DNA of 53,510 bases from an uncultured Opitutia bacterium (GCA_903902745.1 CAIUWA010000019.1:1-53510), one strand, 5' to 3'. Positions 24,566-36,072 are shown, counted from the first letter of the stretch. The notes: a model not told the origin generated them from the sequence alone. A program made the numbers and translations.

Positions 24566-24880
24566 ATGCCCACCCCCCAACCGCCCCATGAAGACGTGGT
24601 GCACAGCGAGACGTTCCTGCGTTCCCTGATGCGCCGTCAACTCAGCCTCTCCATCTCCTGCGCTGCGGCCTTCCTCATCGCCCTGATCGCGATGCCGCTG
24701 ATCAACTATTTCAACCCCGCCTTCATGGCCACGCGCGTGGCGGGCTTCACGCTCACCTGGCTGATCCTGGGCGTGCTGTTCTTCCCCTTTGTCTGGATCA
24801 TCTCGGGGATCTTCATCAAACGCTCGATCGCGTTGGAGGACGATGAGGTCAAAACGGTGCAAGCGGGGAGGAAACTGTGA
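24566..24880 (+). CDS. DUF485-family small membrane protein
   Basis: A 104-residue protein with two transmembrane helices, about 29-50 and 64-90, in the DUF485 pattern (RRQLSLSISCAAAFLIALI, then TRVAGFTLTWLILGVLFF). In known systems such proteins (YjcH in E. coli) are co-transcribed with an acetate/solute symporter. The stop overlaps the symporter's GTG at 24877 (GTGA), matching that arrangement. The start at 24566 gives the expected length. Confidence 0.88.
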   Translation: MPTPQPPHEDVVHSETFLRSLMRRQLSLSISCAAAFLIALIAMPLINYFNPAFMATRVAGFTLTWLILGVLFFPFVWIISGIFIKRSIALEDDEVKTVQAGRKL

Positions 24881-26706
24881 CCATGAGCGCGCTTTCACTC
24901 CCCTTCGCATTCCTCGGCGGGGTTGACCCCTGGATCTTCACCTTCGCCTTTGTCACCGTCGCGATGACGATCTGGATGGGCTTCCGCTCCGCCAAGTCCT
25001 CGAAGACTGCCAGCGACTTCTTCGTCGCCGGCCGCTCCGTGTCCGTCGGCTGGAACGCCTCGGCCATCTCCGGCGAATATCTTTCCGCCGCCTCGTTCAT
25101 GGGCATCGCCGGCATGGTGATGTCCTCGGGCTACGACGCGCTCTGGTATCCGGTGTGCTATGCCTGCGGCTACCTCTTCCTGCTGCTGTTCATCGCGGGG
25201 CCGCTGCGCCGCTTCGGCGCCTACACGATCCCGGATTTCGCCGAGGGCCGCTATGATTCGCCGCTCTTCCGCAAGATCGCCGTGTGTTTCGTGCTGTTTA
25301 TCGGCTTCTTCTACACCATGCCGCAGATGAAGGGCGCCGGCACGACCCTGGCCTACATTTTTCCCGGCATGCCCTACTGGGGCGGCGTCCTGCTCGTGGG
25401 CGCGGTCATCACGCTCAATGTCGCCCTCGGCGGCATGAAGGGCATCACGCTCGTGCAGGCGGTCCAGTACTGGATCAAGCTGTTCGCCATCAGCGTGCCC
25501 ATTTTCGTCCTGCTGTCGGTCTACGGCTTCTATGGCACGCACCTCCAGGCCAACCACGTTAATCCCGCCGCCGCCCCGGCCGCCATCGTCGGGGAAGCCG
25601 ACAACAGCCGCGCCACCGAAGCGGCCGCGGAAGTCGGACGCAAACCCCTGGTGGAAAAGGCGCCGGCGGACACCTCCTGGGTTTCACCCTTCGGTCCGCT
25701 GACCACCAAGGCCGCCAAGGCCGCGGGCCTCACGGCGGAACAGACCAAGCCCTACTCGCTCCTCTACACCTACTCGCTTATCATGGCACTGGTCTGCGGC
25801 ACCGCCGGCCTGCCGCACATCCTGGTGCGCTTCTATACGAATCCGGACGGGGCCGCCGCCAAGCGCACCACGATGTGGGTCATGATCCTGATCGGCGTCT
25901 TCTACGTGTTCCCGCCGGTCTTCGGCGTGATCGGCCGTAACCTCATGCCCGAACTCTATTCCGGCGTCGGCGCGAAGGGCACCGACAAGGTCGTGCTCGA
26001 GCTCCCCACGCTGCTGAGCGCGAAGTATGGCGTGCTCGGCTCCATCCTCAGCGGCATCACCTGCGCGGGCGCGTTCGCTGCGTTCATGAGCACGTTCAGC
26101 GGCCTGCTGGTCTCGATGACCGGCGCGCTGGCCCACGATGTCTATGGCCGGATGATCAAGCCGACCGCCACCGCGGAGGAGCGCATGCGGATGTTCAAGT
26201 GGTGCGCCATCCTCGTCGGCGGCATCTCGGTCGTGCTCGGCGCCTTCGTGGAAAACCTCGAGATCGCCTTCATGGTCGGCCAGGCCTTCGCCATCGCGGC
26301 CGCCAGCTATTTCCCGCTGCTGTTCATGAGCGTCTGGTGGCGCGGCATGACGATGAAGGGCGCCGCGACCGGCATGCTGGTCGGCGGCCTCAGTTCCCTC
26401 GTCGCCGCCGCGCTGACCAACGTCAGCACGCTCGCGCTCGACAAGGGCCCGATGGGGAAGATTTTCGGCGGCTTTGCCCCGCTCAACACCTATTGGTCCC
26501 ACCATCCGCTGCTGCGGACCCTCTGCGACCAGCCCGCCATCTGGGCCGTGCCGCTGGCGATTGTCCTTATGGTCGTCGTGTCGAAGGCCACCGCCAGCGA
26601 CGTCCCTGGCGATGTTCGCATGAAGATGCTCGTCCTGCACGCTCCCGAAAAACTCGGGCTCAAGCAGGAATACATCCAGGAGCACGCCGCCGGTCCGGGA
26701 CACTGA
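24877..26706 (+). CDS. Sodium:solute symporter (SSS family, ActP/monocarboxylate-like)
   Basis: A 609-residue Na+-coupled transporter with about 13 helices. Family features: SDFFVAGRSVS, SAASFMGIAG near 69-78, GGMKGITLVQAVQYW, GTAGLPHILVRFYT and a second half with FAAFMSTFSGLLVS. A roughly 65-residue hydrophilic, Ala/Lys-rich loop sits near 220-285. Likely substrates are acetate or other monocarboxylates, by family and by the DUF485 partner; not proven. The GTG at 24877 overlaps the previous stop. The ATG at 24883 is equally plausible and has GGGGAGG upstream, one of the few Shine-Dalgarno sites here. Confidence 0.9.
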   Translation: MTMSALSLPFAFLGGVDPWIFTFAFVTVAMTIWMGFRSAKSSKTASDFFVAGRSVSVGWNASAISGEYLSAASFMGIAGMVMSSGYDALWYPVCYACGYLFLLLFIAGPLRRFGAYTIPDFAEGRYDSPLFRKIAVCFVLFIGFFYTMPQMKGAGTTLAYIFPGMPYWGGVLLVGAVITLNVALGGMKGITLVQAVQYWIKLFAISVPIFVLLSVYGFYGTHLQANHVNPAAAPAAIVGEADNSRATEAAAEVGRKPLVEKAPADTSWVSPFGPLTTKAAKAAGLTAEQTKPYSLLYTYSLIMALVCGTAGLPHILVRFYTNPDGAAAKRTTMWVMILIGVFYVFPPVFGVIGRNLMPELYSGVGAKGTDKVVLELPTLLSAKYGVLGSILSGITCAGAFAAFMSTFSGLLVSMTGALAHDVYGRMIKPTATAEERMRMFKWCAILVGGISVVLGAFVENLEIAFMVGQAFAIAAASYFPLLFMSVWWRGMTMKGAATGMLVGGLSSLVAAALTNVSTLALDKGPMGKIFGGFAPLNTYWSHHPLLRTLCDQPAIWAVPLAIVLMVVVSKATASDVPGDVRMKMLVLHAPEKLGLKQEYIQEHAAGPGH

Positions 26707-26722
26707 GCCGGCCGATTGCGCC

Positions 26723-26747
26723 AGGGGCGTTCTTCGCGGACGCCCCT
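26723..26747. terminator. Hairpin between converging symporter and gpsA
   Basis: AGGGGCGT and ACGCCCCT form an 8-bp stem with a 9-nt loop, 16 nt past the symporter stop and 19 nt before the gpsA stop. It could end both transcripts. No strong U-run is present. Confidence 0.55.
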
Positions 26748-26765
26748 ATACGGACTGCCCCAGCG

Positions 26766-27788
26766 CTACGCGCGCACAAACGGCAGGGCCGTCTCGCGCT
26801 TCAGTTCGCGCGTCATCAGGGCGGCGAGCGCGGCCGCGGGCTTCTTGCCCTCGAACAGGATGGCGTGCGTTTCTCGCAGGATGGGCGCGTCGATGTTTTT
26901 CTCGGCGCAGAGTCCCGCAAACGACTCGGTGGTGTTGTAACCCTCGACCACCGTCTTGCGGTGCGCGATCAATTCGGCGGCGCTCCGTCCCTCGCCGATC
27001 AACTGGCCGAACTCGCGGTTGCGGCTCCAGCCGCCGTGGCAGGTGGCCACCAGGTCGCCAAATCCGCTCAGGCCGTAAAAGGTTTCCGGCCGCGCGCCCA
27101 GCGCCGCCCCGACGCGCACCATCTCGGCCAGCGCCCGCGTGAGCAGGGCCGCCTTCGCATTGTCCCCCAGGCGCAGCCCGTCGCAGCACCCGGCGGCGAT
27201 GGCGTAAATATTTTTGAGACAGCCGCCATACTCCACCCCCGCCGAGTCATCGCTCGTGTAGATCCGCAGCGTTAGTCCGCTCATGGCGGCCTGCACTTCA
27301 TTCACGCGGGGATTGGGTCCGACCGCCGCCAATACCATCGCCGCCGGCAATCCGCGCGCCACCTCGGCCGCATTGGTTGGGCCGGTCAGGGCCCCCACCA
27401 GTTGGTCGGGCAACACTTCCGCCAAAACCTGCGAAGGCCGCAAATGCGTGCCCAGTTCAAGTCCCTTGGCCAGGCTCACCACCAGCCGGAGCCTGGACCG
27501 GGAACCCAGCGCCGTTTTCAGCCGCGTCCCCGTTTCGCGCAAGGCATGGGACGGACTGGCGACCAGCACCACCTCGGCCCCGGCCACGCCCGAGGCCAGA
27601 TCGGATCCGACCCGCAACTCAGCCGGCAGCGCAAAGCCGGGCAGGTAGTCCTTGTTTTCTCGGGAAGTCGTCATCGCCTCCGCCTGAGCGGCCCGGCGCG
27701 GCACCAGCACGACCCCATGGCCGAGTCGCAAAAGGTGCAGGGCAAACGCCGTGCCCCAGGCTCCGGCGCCGACGACGCAGAAATTCAT
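26766..27788 (-). CDS. gpsA: Glycerol-3-phosphate dehydrogenase [NAD(P)+]
   Basis: A 340-residue cytoplasmic enzyme that reduces DHAP to sn-glycerol-3-phosphate for phospholipid synthesis. The Rossmann motif is GAGAWGTAFALHL at residues 8-20. NKDYLPG (about 55), SLAKGLE (about 132), GALTGPTNAAE and the catalytic-lysine segment GCLKNIYAIAAG are all present. Length is typical (330-345). The start at 27788 is where homology begins; the frame extends further upstream without it. It has no Shine-Dalgarno. Confidence 0.95.
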   Translation of the reverse strand: MNFCVVGAGAWGTAFALHLLRLGHGVVLVPRRAAQAEAMTTSRENKDYLPGFALPAELRVGSDLASGVAGAEVVLVASPSHALRETGTRLKTALGSRSRLRLVVSLAKGLELGTHLRPSQVLAEVLPDQLVGALTGPTNAAEVARGLPAAMVLAAVGPNPRVNEVQAAMSGLTLRIYTSDDSAGVEYGGCLKNIYAIAAGCCDGLRLGDNAKAALLTRALAEMVRVGAALGARPETFYGLSGFGDLVATCHGGWSRNREFGQLIGEGRSAAELIAHRKTVVEGYNTTESFAGLCAEKNIDAPILRETHAILFEGKKPAAALAALMTRELKRETALPFVRA

Positions 27789-27800
27789 GGGGGGAGTATT

Positions 27801-27987
27801 AGTCCACTGAGCCCGCGGAACACACGGAAAAAACGCTTTCCCGAAACTTTTGGCCACGAAGAGGCACAAAATGACACGAAAATAATCTGCCTTTGATCCC
27901 GGAATTTTAGCCACTGATCACACCGATGAGCACGGATAACCGCATACGATATCTGTGTTCATCGGTGAAATCAGTGGCCAAAAAAAA
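27801..27987. repeat. Repeat cluster, families R3 and R8 (CCACTGATCACACCGATGAG)
   Basis: 27850-27885 has a CCACGAAG/ACACGAA unit (R3). 27908-27987 is an inverted repeat: CCACTGATCACACCGATGAG then CACGGAT pairs with ATCTGTGTTCATCGGTGAAA then TCAGTGG. The cluster occupies almost the whole 212-nt gap between gpsA and lysA. Confidence 0.7.
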
Positions 27988-28000
27988 TCCGCGACCCGGC

Positions 28001-29305
28001 CTACTTCAAAAATGCCGGAATCTTCTCGCCGGCGATTACCTGTTCAAAGGTCTCGCGGGCATTCACCAGTTCGAATGCCGAACCCTTGACCATTACCTCG
28101 GCGGGCATGGAGCGCGTGTTATAGCGGCTCGCCATGACATAGCCGTACGCGCCGGCGCTCATGAAGGCCAACAGCTCGCCCTCGCCCACTTCCTGGATCG
28201 AGCGGTCCTTCGCAAAGCAGTCGCCGCTCTCGCAGATGGGCCCAACCACGTCGGCCACGAGCGCACGTCGCGCGGTATCGCGGTGCAGTGGCACGATCTC
28301 GTGGTAGCTGTCGTACATCGCCGGGCGCACGAGGTCGTTCATCGCCGCATCGACCACGAGGAAATTTTTGCCCGCGCCCCGCTTCAGGTGCTCGACGCGC
28401 GCCAGCAGCACGCCAGCGTTGCCTACCATGAAGCGGCCGTGCTCCAGCAGGATCTTGAGGCCGAGCGGCTTGAGCAGCGGGACGAGCGCGGCGCCGTAGG
28501 TCTCCGGCGTGAGCGGGCGCTGGTCGGCCGGTTGCGCGTCCCACCAGGCCTGCTGGCCGCTGGCGAGGGCGTCGCGGTATACGATCCCCATGCCGCCGCC
28601 GATCGAGAAATAGGTGATGCCATACTTCGCCTTCAGCTCCGCCGCAAAGGGCGCAACCTTCTCGACCGCTTCGACGAACGGGGCGACCGACGTGAGCTGC
28701 GAGCCAATGTGCATCTGCACGCCGCGGAGCAGGAGGTGCGGGTACTTCGCCGCGGCCTCGTAGGCGGCGGCGGCGTACTTCATCGGAATGCCAAACTTGT
28801 TGTCGCTCTTGCCCGTGGTGATCTTGGCGTGGGTGTGCGCATCGACGTCCGGGTTGATGCGGATGGCAATGGGTGCCTTCACGCCGAGCTTGCCGGCCAC
28901 GTGGTTGATCCGGGCGAGCTCGGGTTCGCTTTCGACATGGAACGCGAAAATGCCGCCCGCGAGCGCCAGCTTGATCTCCGCCTCGGTCTTGCCGACGCCG
29001 GCGAACACGCTCCGCTGTACGTTGGCCCCGGCAGCCTGCACCCGGCGGATTTCACCGCCGCTCACTAGGTCGAAGCCGGCGCCGAGATTCGCAAAGTGCC
29101 GCAGGACCGCGAGGTTCGAGTTCGCCTTCATCGCGAAGCAGATCTGGACGTCGAGCCCGGCGAGCCCCTTGGCCAGGCGGGTGTAGTTGTCCGCCATGGT
29201 CGCGGCGCTGTAGACGTAGGTCGGAGTTCCGTAGAGTTGTGCGACCCCCGCGAGGTCGACGGATTCGCAGGTCAGGTTCTGGCCGGTGTAGTGGAAGTGA
29301 TGCAT
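28001..29305 (-). CDS. lysA: Diaminopimelate decarboxylase
   Basis: A 434-residue PLP enzyme that decarboxylates meso-diaminopimelate to lysine, the last step of the pathway. The PLP lysine is Lys60 in ICFAMKAN. Other family features are VSGGEI near 81, HIGSQL near 191, GGGMGI near 228 and CESGDCFAKDR (CESGD box). Length is typical (415-435). The start at 29305 follows a pyrimidine-rich leader with no Shine-Dalgarno. Diaminopimelate also feeds peptidoglycan in a diderm of this type. No other lysine gene is adjacent. Confidence 0.95.
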   Translation of the reverse strand: MHHFHYTGQNLTCESVDLAGVAQLYGTPTYVYSAATMADNYTRLAKGLAGLDVQICFAMKANSNLAVLRHFANLGAGFDLVSGGEIRRVQAAGANVQRSVFAGVGKTEAEIKLALAGGIFAFHVESEPELARINHVAGKLGVKAPIAIRINPDVDAHTHAKITTGKSDNKFGIPMKYAAAAYEAAAKYPHLLLRGVQMHIGSQLTSVAPFVEAVEKVAPFAAELKAKYGITYFSIGGGMGIVYRDALASGQQAWWDAQPADQRPLTPETYGAALVPLLKPLGLKILLEHGRFMVGNAGVLLARVEHLKRGAGKNFLVVDAAMNDLVRPAMYDSYHEIVPLHRDTARRALVADVVGPICESGDCFAKDRSIQEVGEGELLAFMSAGAYGYVMASRYNTRSMPAEVMVKGSAFELVNARETFEQVIAGEKIPAFLK

Positions 29306-29389
29306 GGGGGTCGGGAAAAAGTCGTTAAAACCCGGACGCTAGCGAGTTTCCCCTTGATAAAACGACCCTAAACTTACGAAGGTACGACT

Positions 29390-29644
29390 GTGTTGCGCGC
29401 CCTGAAGAACCTCTGCCACCGACCCGCCGTCCGCTTTGGACTGGCGCGCGACCGGAGCAGCCATCTGCGCGACCCCCGGTTCGTGAGTTTCGTCGCCCAG
29501 AGCAACCGCAAGCTGCTCAACACGGATTTCCACGACGCCGTGCTGCGCGGCCGAAAATTTGGCCGGCAGACGCTGGTCGCCCTGCTCGCCCTGGGCGGCG
29601 CCTGGGTCCTGTTGGAGAGCGCACGGGCCCTGTCGGTGTTTTGA
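29390..29644 (+). CDS. Small hypothetical membrane-anchored protein
   Basis: An 84-residue protein with one transmembrane helix near residues 62-80 (LVALLALGGAWVLLESA). The N-terminal part is basic and rich in Arg/His. A GTG at 29390 is preceded by GAAGG about 7 nt upstream, a plausible ribosome-binding site. Function unknown; no operon partner. It could be a spurious frame, though the helix and start signal support it. Confidence 0.45.
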   Translation: MLRALKNLCHRPAVRFGLARDRSSHLRDPRFVSFVAQSNRKLLNTDFHDAVLRGRKFGRQTLVALLALGGAWVLLESARALSVF

Positions 29645-29762
29645 TCCCGCACCTGGACGAGGAAGCTTGCGGTTTCCACCGCAAAATTGTGCGGAAAAAC
29701 GGGGCGTCTTAACTCACCACCGCCTCCAGTTATCGGGCTAAGACGGCTCGCCCTGTCTTCTC

Positions 29763-30578
29763 TCAACCCGCTCCGCCACCCGTGCTGCTGGAGGCCGGCT
29801 TGAAGGCGCTGCGGAAGCTGGCCTTCAGGTAGTCGCGGTTCATCCGCGCGATGAAATCGTGGGTGATCGTCTTCGGGCAGGCGGCGCTGCACTCGTACTG
29901 GTTGGTGCAATTGCCGAAGCCCATCGCGTCCATCGTGCCCACCATACCGAGCACACGCTGGTCGCGCTCGGGCTGGCCCTGCGGAAAGAGGCCGAGTTGG
30001 GAAACCTTGGCCGCCACGAACAGCATGGCGCTCGCGTTCTTGCAGGCCGCCACGCATGCGCCGCAACCGATGCAGGCCGCCGCGTCCATGGCCAGGTCCG
30101 CGTCCTGCTTCGGCACGGGAATCGCGTTGGCATCAGGCGCCGCGCCGGTCCGCACGGTGATGAATCCGCCGGCCTGCATGATTTTGTCGAAGGCCGCCCG
30201 GTCGGTGACGAGATCCTTGACCACGGGAAATGGACGGGCCCGGAATGGCTCGACCACAATCACGTCGCCGTCGCGAAAACTGCGCATGTAGAGCTGGCAG
30301 GTGGCGATGCCGCGGCCGGGGCCGTGGGGCTTGCCGTTGATCGTGCAGGAGCAGGTGCCACAGATGCCCTCCCGGCAGTCGTGGGCGAACGCGATCGGCT
30401 CCTCCCCCTTGATGGTGAGCCCGTCGTTCACGACATCGAGCAACTCGAGGAACGACATGTCGGGATTCACGTTCGCCGCCGGGTAGTCGGTGAACCGGCC
30501 GGGCGCGGCCGGGCCGGCTTGGCGCCAGACCCGGAGCGTGACGGAGAAGAGCTTCTTGGAAAATTTTTCAGCGACCAT
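29763..30578 (-). CDS. sdhB: Succinate dehydrogenase iron-sulfur subunit
   Basis: A 271-residue electron-transfer subunit that passes electrons from FAD to quinone. The [2Fe-2S] ligands lie in [12 protein letters not shown], with a later Cys in ATCQLY. The [4Fe-4S] set is [11 protein letters not shown], and the [3Fe-4S] set is [13 protein letters not shown] with a later [12 protein letters not shown]. The last residues are Ser/Gly-rich. The start at 30578 is where homology begins. It is the third gene of sdhC-sdhA-sdhB, with a 10-nt gap after sdhA. Confidence 0.96.
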   Translation of the reverse strand: MVAEKFSKKLFSVTLRVWRQAGPAAPGRFTDYPAANVNPDMSFLELLDVVNDGLTIKGEEPIAFAHDCREGICGTCSCTINGKPHGPGRGIATCQLYMRSFRDGDVIVVEPFRARPFPVVKDLVTDRAAFDKIMQAGGFITVRTGAAPDANAIPVPKQDADLAMDAAACIGCGACVAACKNASAMLFVAAKVSQLGLFPQGQPERDQRVLGMVGTMDAMGFGNCTNQYECSAACPKTITHDFIARMNRDYLKASFRSAFKPASSSTGGGAG

Positions 30579-30588
30579 GGCCGGGAGA

Positions 30589-32511
<1,923 letters not shown>

Positions 32512-32519
32512 GGCGGAAA

Positions 32520-33308
32520 TCAGCGGCGAATCGCCGCGGGAGCGGCCGGAGCCTTGAACCCCTCGCGCAGGCCCTTCGCCCCGAGAAGGACGGAGCCAGG
32601 GATGATCAAATTGCCCACAAAGTAGGCGACACAGAACAATAGCACGATCTTGTGCAGGGCGCCGGACCATTTGGCGGAACGCCAGCCGATCGTCTGGAAG
32701 AAACTATCTACCCCGTGCAGCAGGTGGAAGCTCAACAGACCGACGGCGATGATGTAGAAAAGGGAGATCACCGGATTTTGGAATCCGAGGATCACCATGC
32801 TGTGCACATCAAGCACCTCGGCGCCGGCCTTCACGACCGGGAAGCCCGCGATGCGGTACTCGTCCACCATGGTGTAGTGCGGCAGGTTTTCCTTGAACTG
32901 CGCGGTGCCGGTGATGCCGAGCGTGAATTGCGCCAGGTGATAGAGCACGAAGGCCAACACGATGTAGCCCGTCCAGCGCACCAGGCGCGAGGCCAGCGTG
33001 GCCCGGATCCATTGCTTCGCGCTGTTCGGCCCATTGCCCGTGCGCGCCCGTTTATTTTCAAGGGCGAGCACCGTCGCCGCCCAGATATGCAGACCCACGC
33101 TGACAAGGAGAATGATGCGGGCCACCCACAGCAGCGGGCCCAGCTGGTGCAGAAACGCCGCGTAGCCGTTGATGTGATCGGGGTGCTGAAAAATCTGCAG
33201 GTTGCCGACCAGATGACCGATCACAAAGCCGACGAGGATCAGCCCGGTCACGGCCATCACGAATTTCCGCCCAATGGAGGAGCGAAACAGATTTCCAGCG
33301 AGACTCAT
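32520..33308 (-). CDS. sdhC: Succinate dehydrogenase cytochrome b subunit
   Basis: A 262-residue membrane anchor with five helices (about 14-34, 54-76, 106-126, 166-190, 214-234). Histidines in [28 protein letters not shown] and FHLLHGVD are candidates for the two b hemes, as in B-type succinate:quinone oxidoreductases. It carries the first position of the operon and is followed by sdhA after 8 nt. The C-terminal tail is Ala/Pro-rich. Confidence 0.93.
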   Translation of the reverse strand: MSLAGNLFRSSIGRKFVMAVTGLILVGFVIGHLVGNLQIFQHPDHINGYAAFLHQLGPLLWVARIILLVSVGLHIWAATVLALENKRARTGNGPNSAKQWIRATLASRLVRWTGYIVLAFVLYHLAQFTLGITGTAQFKENLPHYTMVDEYRIAGFPVVKAGAEVLDVHSMVILGFQNPVISLFYIIAVGLLSFHLLHGVDSFFQTIGWRSAKWSGALHKIVLLFCVAYFVGNLIIPGSVLLGAKGLREGFKAPAAPAAIRR

Positions 33309-33455
33309 CTTGGGGTTTGGGATCGGGTTGCATCAGGCCGGATGGCCGTCGCAGCAGTTGTTGGTAGGCCATGCCTTCCGCCATGTAAAGGCCGTCGCCC
33401 GGGCCACTGCACAAGGGGCGTGAATATAAGCGAACCTAACCCGTTTCAGAAGCGG

Positions 33456-34715
33456 TTACCGCGCGAGCGGCTTGAGCAGGGCGAACTTCCCGCTCGCCGC
33501 CGGGGCAATGAACTTCCGCCGGAAGGCGCTCACCCGCGCGCCCGCGCCCAAGAGGCCTGCCAGCGCCGTCTCGACTTCCGGATGGGCGGCGGCCTCGTCT
33601 GCGACATAATGAAAATCCCAGCGCGTCTCGCCGGTCTGCACCAGGGAGTAATGCCAGCACACGAAATTTTCCGGCAGCGCCGCATCGATGTCCGTCGGCG
33701 ACACGAGCGACCCGTCGGGGCGGAAATAAAGCCCGCCTTCACGGCCCAACAGGCGGAAGCCGGTGGCGCGCTGCTGGACGATGTCACCCGTGTGGTAGCG
33801 CAGCAACGGCATCGCCTCGCGGTCCCGCGTGGTCACGTAGATCTGGTAGACGTCGGGCAGGTTGTCCCGCCATGGGACGAGCTCGATGAACGCATTGGCA
33901 TCGATCACCTGCGAGTTGTCCTTGAAGGCCTCGCCCACGAAGAGATAACCCGCCTCGGTCGAGCCGTAGAGGTCCACCTGCGGCGCAGGAAAAGCCTCGG
34001 CAATGCGCCGGCCGTGCTGGGTGCTGGCCTTGCCGTAGGTGAGGATGATCGCGCGCAGGCTCGGCACGCGCACCCCTCGCTTCTGCACCGCGCGCGCCAG
34101 GAGGGAAAGATACACCGGCTCGCCTTCGAGGATCTCAGGTTGCGTTGCCTGCAGCTCCAGCACGATGCGGTCCCACTCGGGCTCCGGGAACACAAACGGA
34201 TCGCTCGAAAGGTTGAGGTAGACCGTGCCGTCGAAATAGCGGTGCGGGAACGGATGGTCCTCGTAGGGACAGAGGTTGCTCGAACAACCAATCGGGGCGA
34301 GGACACACTTGCGGTGGGACCGGTCGGCGAATTCGCGCAGGATTGGCGAGGCGCGATAGGCCCGCACCGTCTGCGCGTTCCACCAGCCCTGCTCCATGAT
34401 GACCGTCATCGGCGACTGCGTCGTGCCGCCGGTCGACTCATATTCGTAATGCTTGGTCTGGAACCCGCGCTCGATTTCCGCGTAGTCCGCAAAGAACGCC
34501 TGGTGTCCGCGCTCCACGATCTCCTTTTTCGACAGCGCCGGAATCTCGCGATAACAGGACCACTGCAGTTGCGCCGGATGGATCGGGAACCGCTGGCCAT
34601 AAAGGGGGCTGCGCGCGTAGATTCTCCGGATCTCACCCTCCAGCGGAGCCGGCAGGAATTCCCCCGCGGTTGAGCCGAGGGTTCCCGGGGGGTTGGCAAA
34701 AGTCGGCGCGGGCAT
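33456..34715 (-). CDS. PaaK-like adenylate-forming enzyme
   Basis: A 419-residue member of the phenylacetate-CoA-ligase / acyl-adenylate-forming superfamily. Key motifs: the phosphate-binding ESTGGTTQSPM near 92-102, LYGSTEAGY near 255 (adenine/substrate motif), and LRYHTGD near 321. The C-terminal domain is short. This usually means a CoA or acyl-ligase or an adenylate-forming enzyme in secondary metabolism; the substrate cannot be told. No adjacent pathway gene identifies it. It is separated from the sdh operon by 147 nt with no repeat. Confidence 0.78.
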   Translation of the reverse strand: MPAPTFANPPGTLGSTAGEFLPAPLEGEIRRIYARSPLYGQRFPIHPAQLQWSCYREIPALSKKEIVERGHQAFFADYAEIERGFQTKHYEYESTGGTTQSPMTVIMEQGWWNAQTVRAYRASPILREFADRSHRKCVLAPIGCSSNLCPYEDHPFPHRYFDGTVYLNLSSDPFVFPEPEWDRIVLELQATQPEILEGEPVYLSLLARAVQKRGVRVPSLRAIILTYGKASTQHGRRIAEAFPAPQVDLYGSTEAGYLFVGEAFKDNSQVIDANAFIELVPWRDNLPDVYQIYVTTRDREAMPLLRYHTGDIVQQRATGFRLLGREGGLYFRPDGSLVSPTDIDAALPENFVCWHYSLVQTGETRWDFHYVADEAAAHPEVETALAGLLGAGARVSAFRRKFIAPAASGKFALLKPLAR

Positions 34716-34754
34716 GAGGTTTAGACGGGCAGTTAAGCGGAGCGTTACCTGAAG

Positions 34755-35333
34755 TCAAACGACCCGCCCCTTCAGTTCCGCCCAGACCGGCTCAAACAGC
34801 CACAGCGCATTGAGCACGAGCGCATGCGTGATGCGGCCGCACCGTGCCCACGCAAACACCTCCTCCACCGGCGCCGTGGAGACGGCGATCTCCTCGTCAT
34901 GATCCCACGCGGGCGCGGCCACCCGCGCCGCCGCTTCGACCAGCACCAAGTGGCAGCGGTTGCTTTGAATCGCCGGATTCGGATGCACGCTGCCGAGGAG
35001 GCGAGCGGATGCCCCGGCGTAGCCCGTTTCCTCGCGCAGTTCACGCACGCCGGCCGCGACCGGATCCTCGCCGCGCTCGATCACCCCGCCAGGAACCTCC
35101 AGCGAGAACGTATCGATGCCGTAGCGAAACTGCCGCACCAGCACGAGGTGCCCCTGCGGCGTGAGGGCAATCACGTTCACCCAGTCGGGGGCGTCGACCA
35201 CCACGAACTCCCGCTCCGTGCCGCGCACCGGATGACGGAACCGTACACTCTGCAGATCGAGGATCCGCGTGCTCACCAGCAAACGGCGGCCATGATTTTC
35301 CCAGCGGGCGGGATCAGGGGACGAAGGGTTCAT
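34755..35333 (-). CDS. NUDIX hydrolase (ADP-ribose pyrophosphatase-like)
   Basis: A 192-residue NUDIX enzyme that cleaves nucleoside diphosphate derivatives. The Nudix box is GVIERGEDPVAAGVRELREE then TGY, matching G-x5-E-x7-REUxEExGU. Strand-rich N-terminal half (about 20-80) contains VLVRQFRYGID, typical of ADP-ribose or GDP-mannose pyrophosphatases. It follows the PaaK-like gene on the same strand and may form a unit with it. The substrate is not certain. Confidence 0.92.
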   Translation of the reverse strand: MNPSSPDPARWENHGRRLLVSTRILDLQSVRFRHPVRGTEREFVVVDAPDWVNVIALTPQGHLVLVRQFRYGIDTFSLEVPGGVIERGEDPVAAGVRELREETGYAGASARLLGSVHPNPAIQSNRCHLVLVEAAARVAAPAWDHDEEIAVSTAPVEEVFAWARCGRITHALVLNALWLFEPVWAELKGRVV

Positions 35334-35347
35334 GCCGTGAAAATGAA

Positions 35348-35380
35348 AATGCCTCCCGGCCGCAGGGGCGAGGAGGCATT
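35348..35380 (-). terminator. Intrinsic-type terminator after the LysM gene
   Basis: The arms AATGCCTCC (35348-35356) and GGAGGCATT (35372-35380) form a 9-bp stem with a 15-nt loop. On the minus strand it is followed by TTTTCATTTTC. It lies 24 nt past the LysM gene's stop, as expected for a Rho-independent terminator. Confidence 0.7.
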
Positions 35381-35403
35381 AAAAAATGACAAAGCTCGGG
35401 CGC

Positions 35404-35922
35404 TTATTTCTTCGGCAGCTTTAGCTTCTGGCCGATGCTGAGATGGCTCCAGTTGACGCCCGGATTGACGGCTTGCAGATCACCAATCGAAACGCCTACC
35501 GCCTTGGCGATCTTCGTGCCGCTGGTGTCACCGGCCTTGACGATGTATTCGCCGGGACCCGCCACGACCGGGCCGCTGCTCTTGCCGGCGGCCGCCGCGG
35601 GCTTCTTCTGGCCCTCTTCAATTTTGGCAATCTTGCCGTTCGCCTCGAGGATCATGTTGCCGATATCCGTGACGGCTTTCTGCGTCTGCTGCGCGAGTGA
35701 ATCGACGTTCTTCGCAGCCCGGTCGGCCGTGCCGGCCGCGGTATTCGCGGTGGACTCAATGGCGTCGATCTTGGCGACCTTGTCCGCGTGCTCAGCGAGG
35801 GTCTTGTTGGCGGAGGAAACCTTCACCAAAGCAACAGCTGAGAGCACCAGCGCCACCAAGCCGACGATCACGCCGGCCACAGGCAGGTATGAGGTGTTAT
35901 TATCACGAGAAATGGTATCCAT
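35404..35922 (-). CDS. Membrane-anchored LysM-domain protein
   Basis: A 172-residue protein with one transmembrane helix near 14-35 (PVAGVIVGLVALVLSAVAL), an Ala/Asp/Lys-rich coiled-coil-like region (about 36-105), a Lys/Ala/Pro linker and a C-terminal LysM domain (about 125-171; YIVKAGDTSGTKIAKAV, NWSHLSIGQKLKLPKK). LysM binds peptidoglycan. It may be a cell-wall-linked structural protein. The start at 35922 puts the helix close to the N-terminus. Followed by a terminator. Confidence 0.85.
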   Translation of the reverse strand: MDTISRDNNTSYLPVAGVIVGLVALVLSAVALVKVSSANKTLAEHADKVAKIDAIESTANTAAGTADRAAKNVDSLAQQTQKAVTDIGNMILEANGKIAKIEEGQKKPAAAAGKSSGPVVAGPGEYIVKAGDTSGTKIAKAVGVSIGDLQAVNPGVNWSHLSIGQKLKLPKK

Positions 35923-36072
35923 GGTTAAATGTAGTAGACGCGCAGAAGTATCGGAATGGCCCTGCGAAGCAAGCAGAGATTATTGACATTGCGTGGAGCA
36001 ACCCGCGTTTGGCGAGGGGCCGTGGAATACATTGACAGTACTGGTCAATGCGCGTGCGCTGAGTCCGACTTT

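Noticed and set aside
24877-24885. Treating the symporter start as certain
   Set aside because: The GTG at 24877 and the ATG at 24883 both fit. GGGGAGG upstream does not decide between them, so I give the GTG with a caveat.
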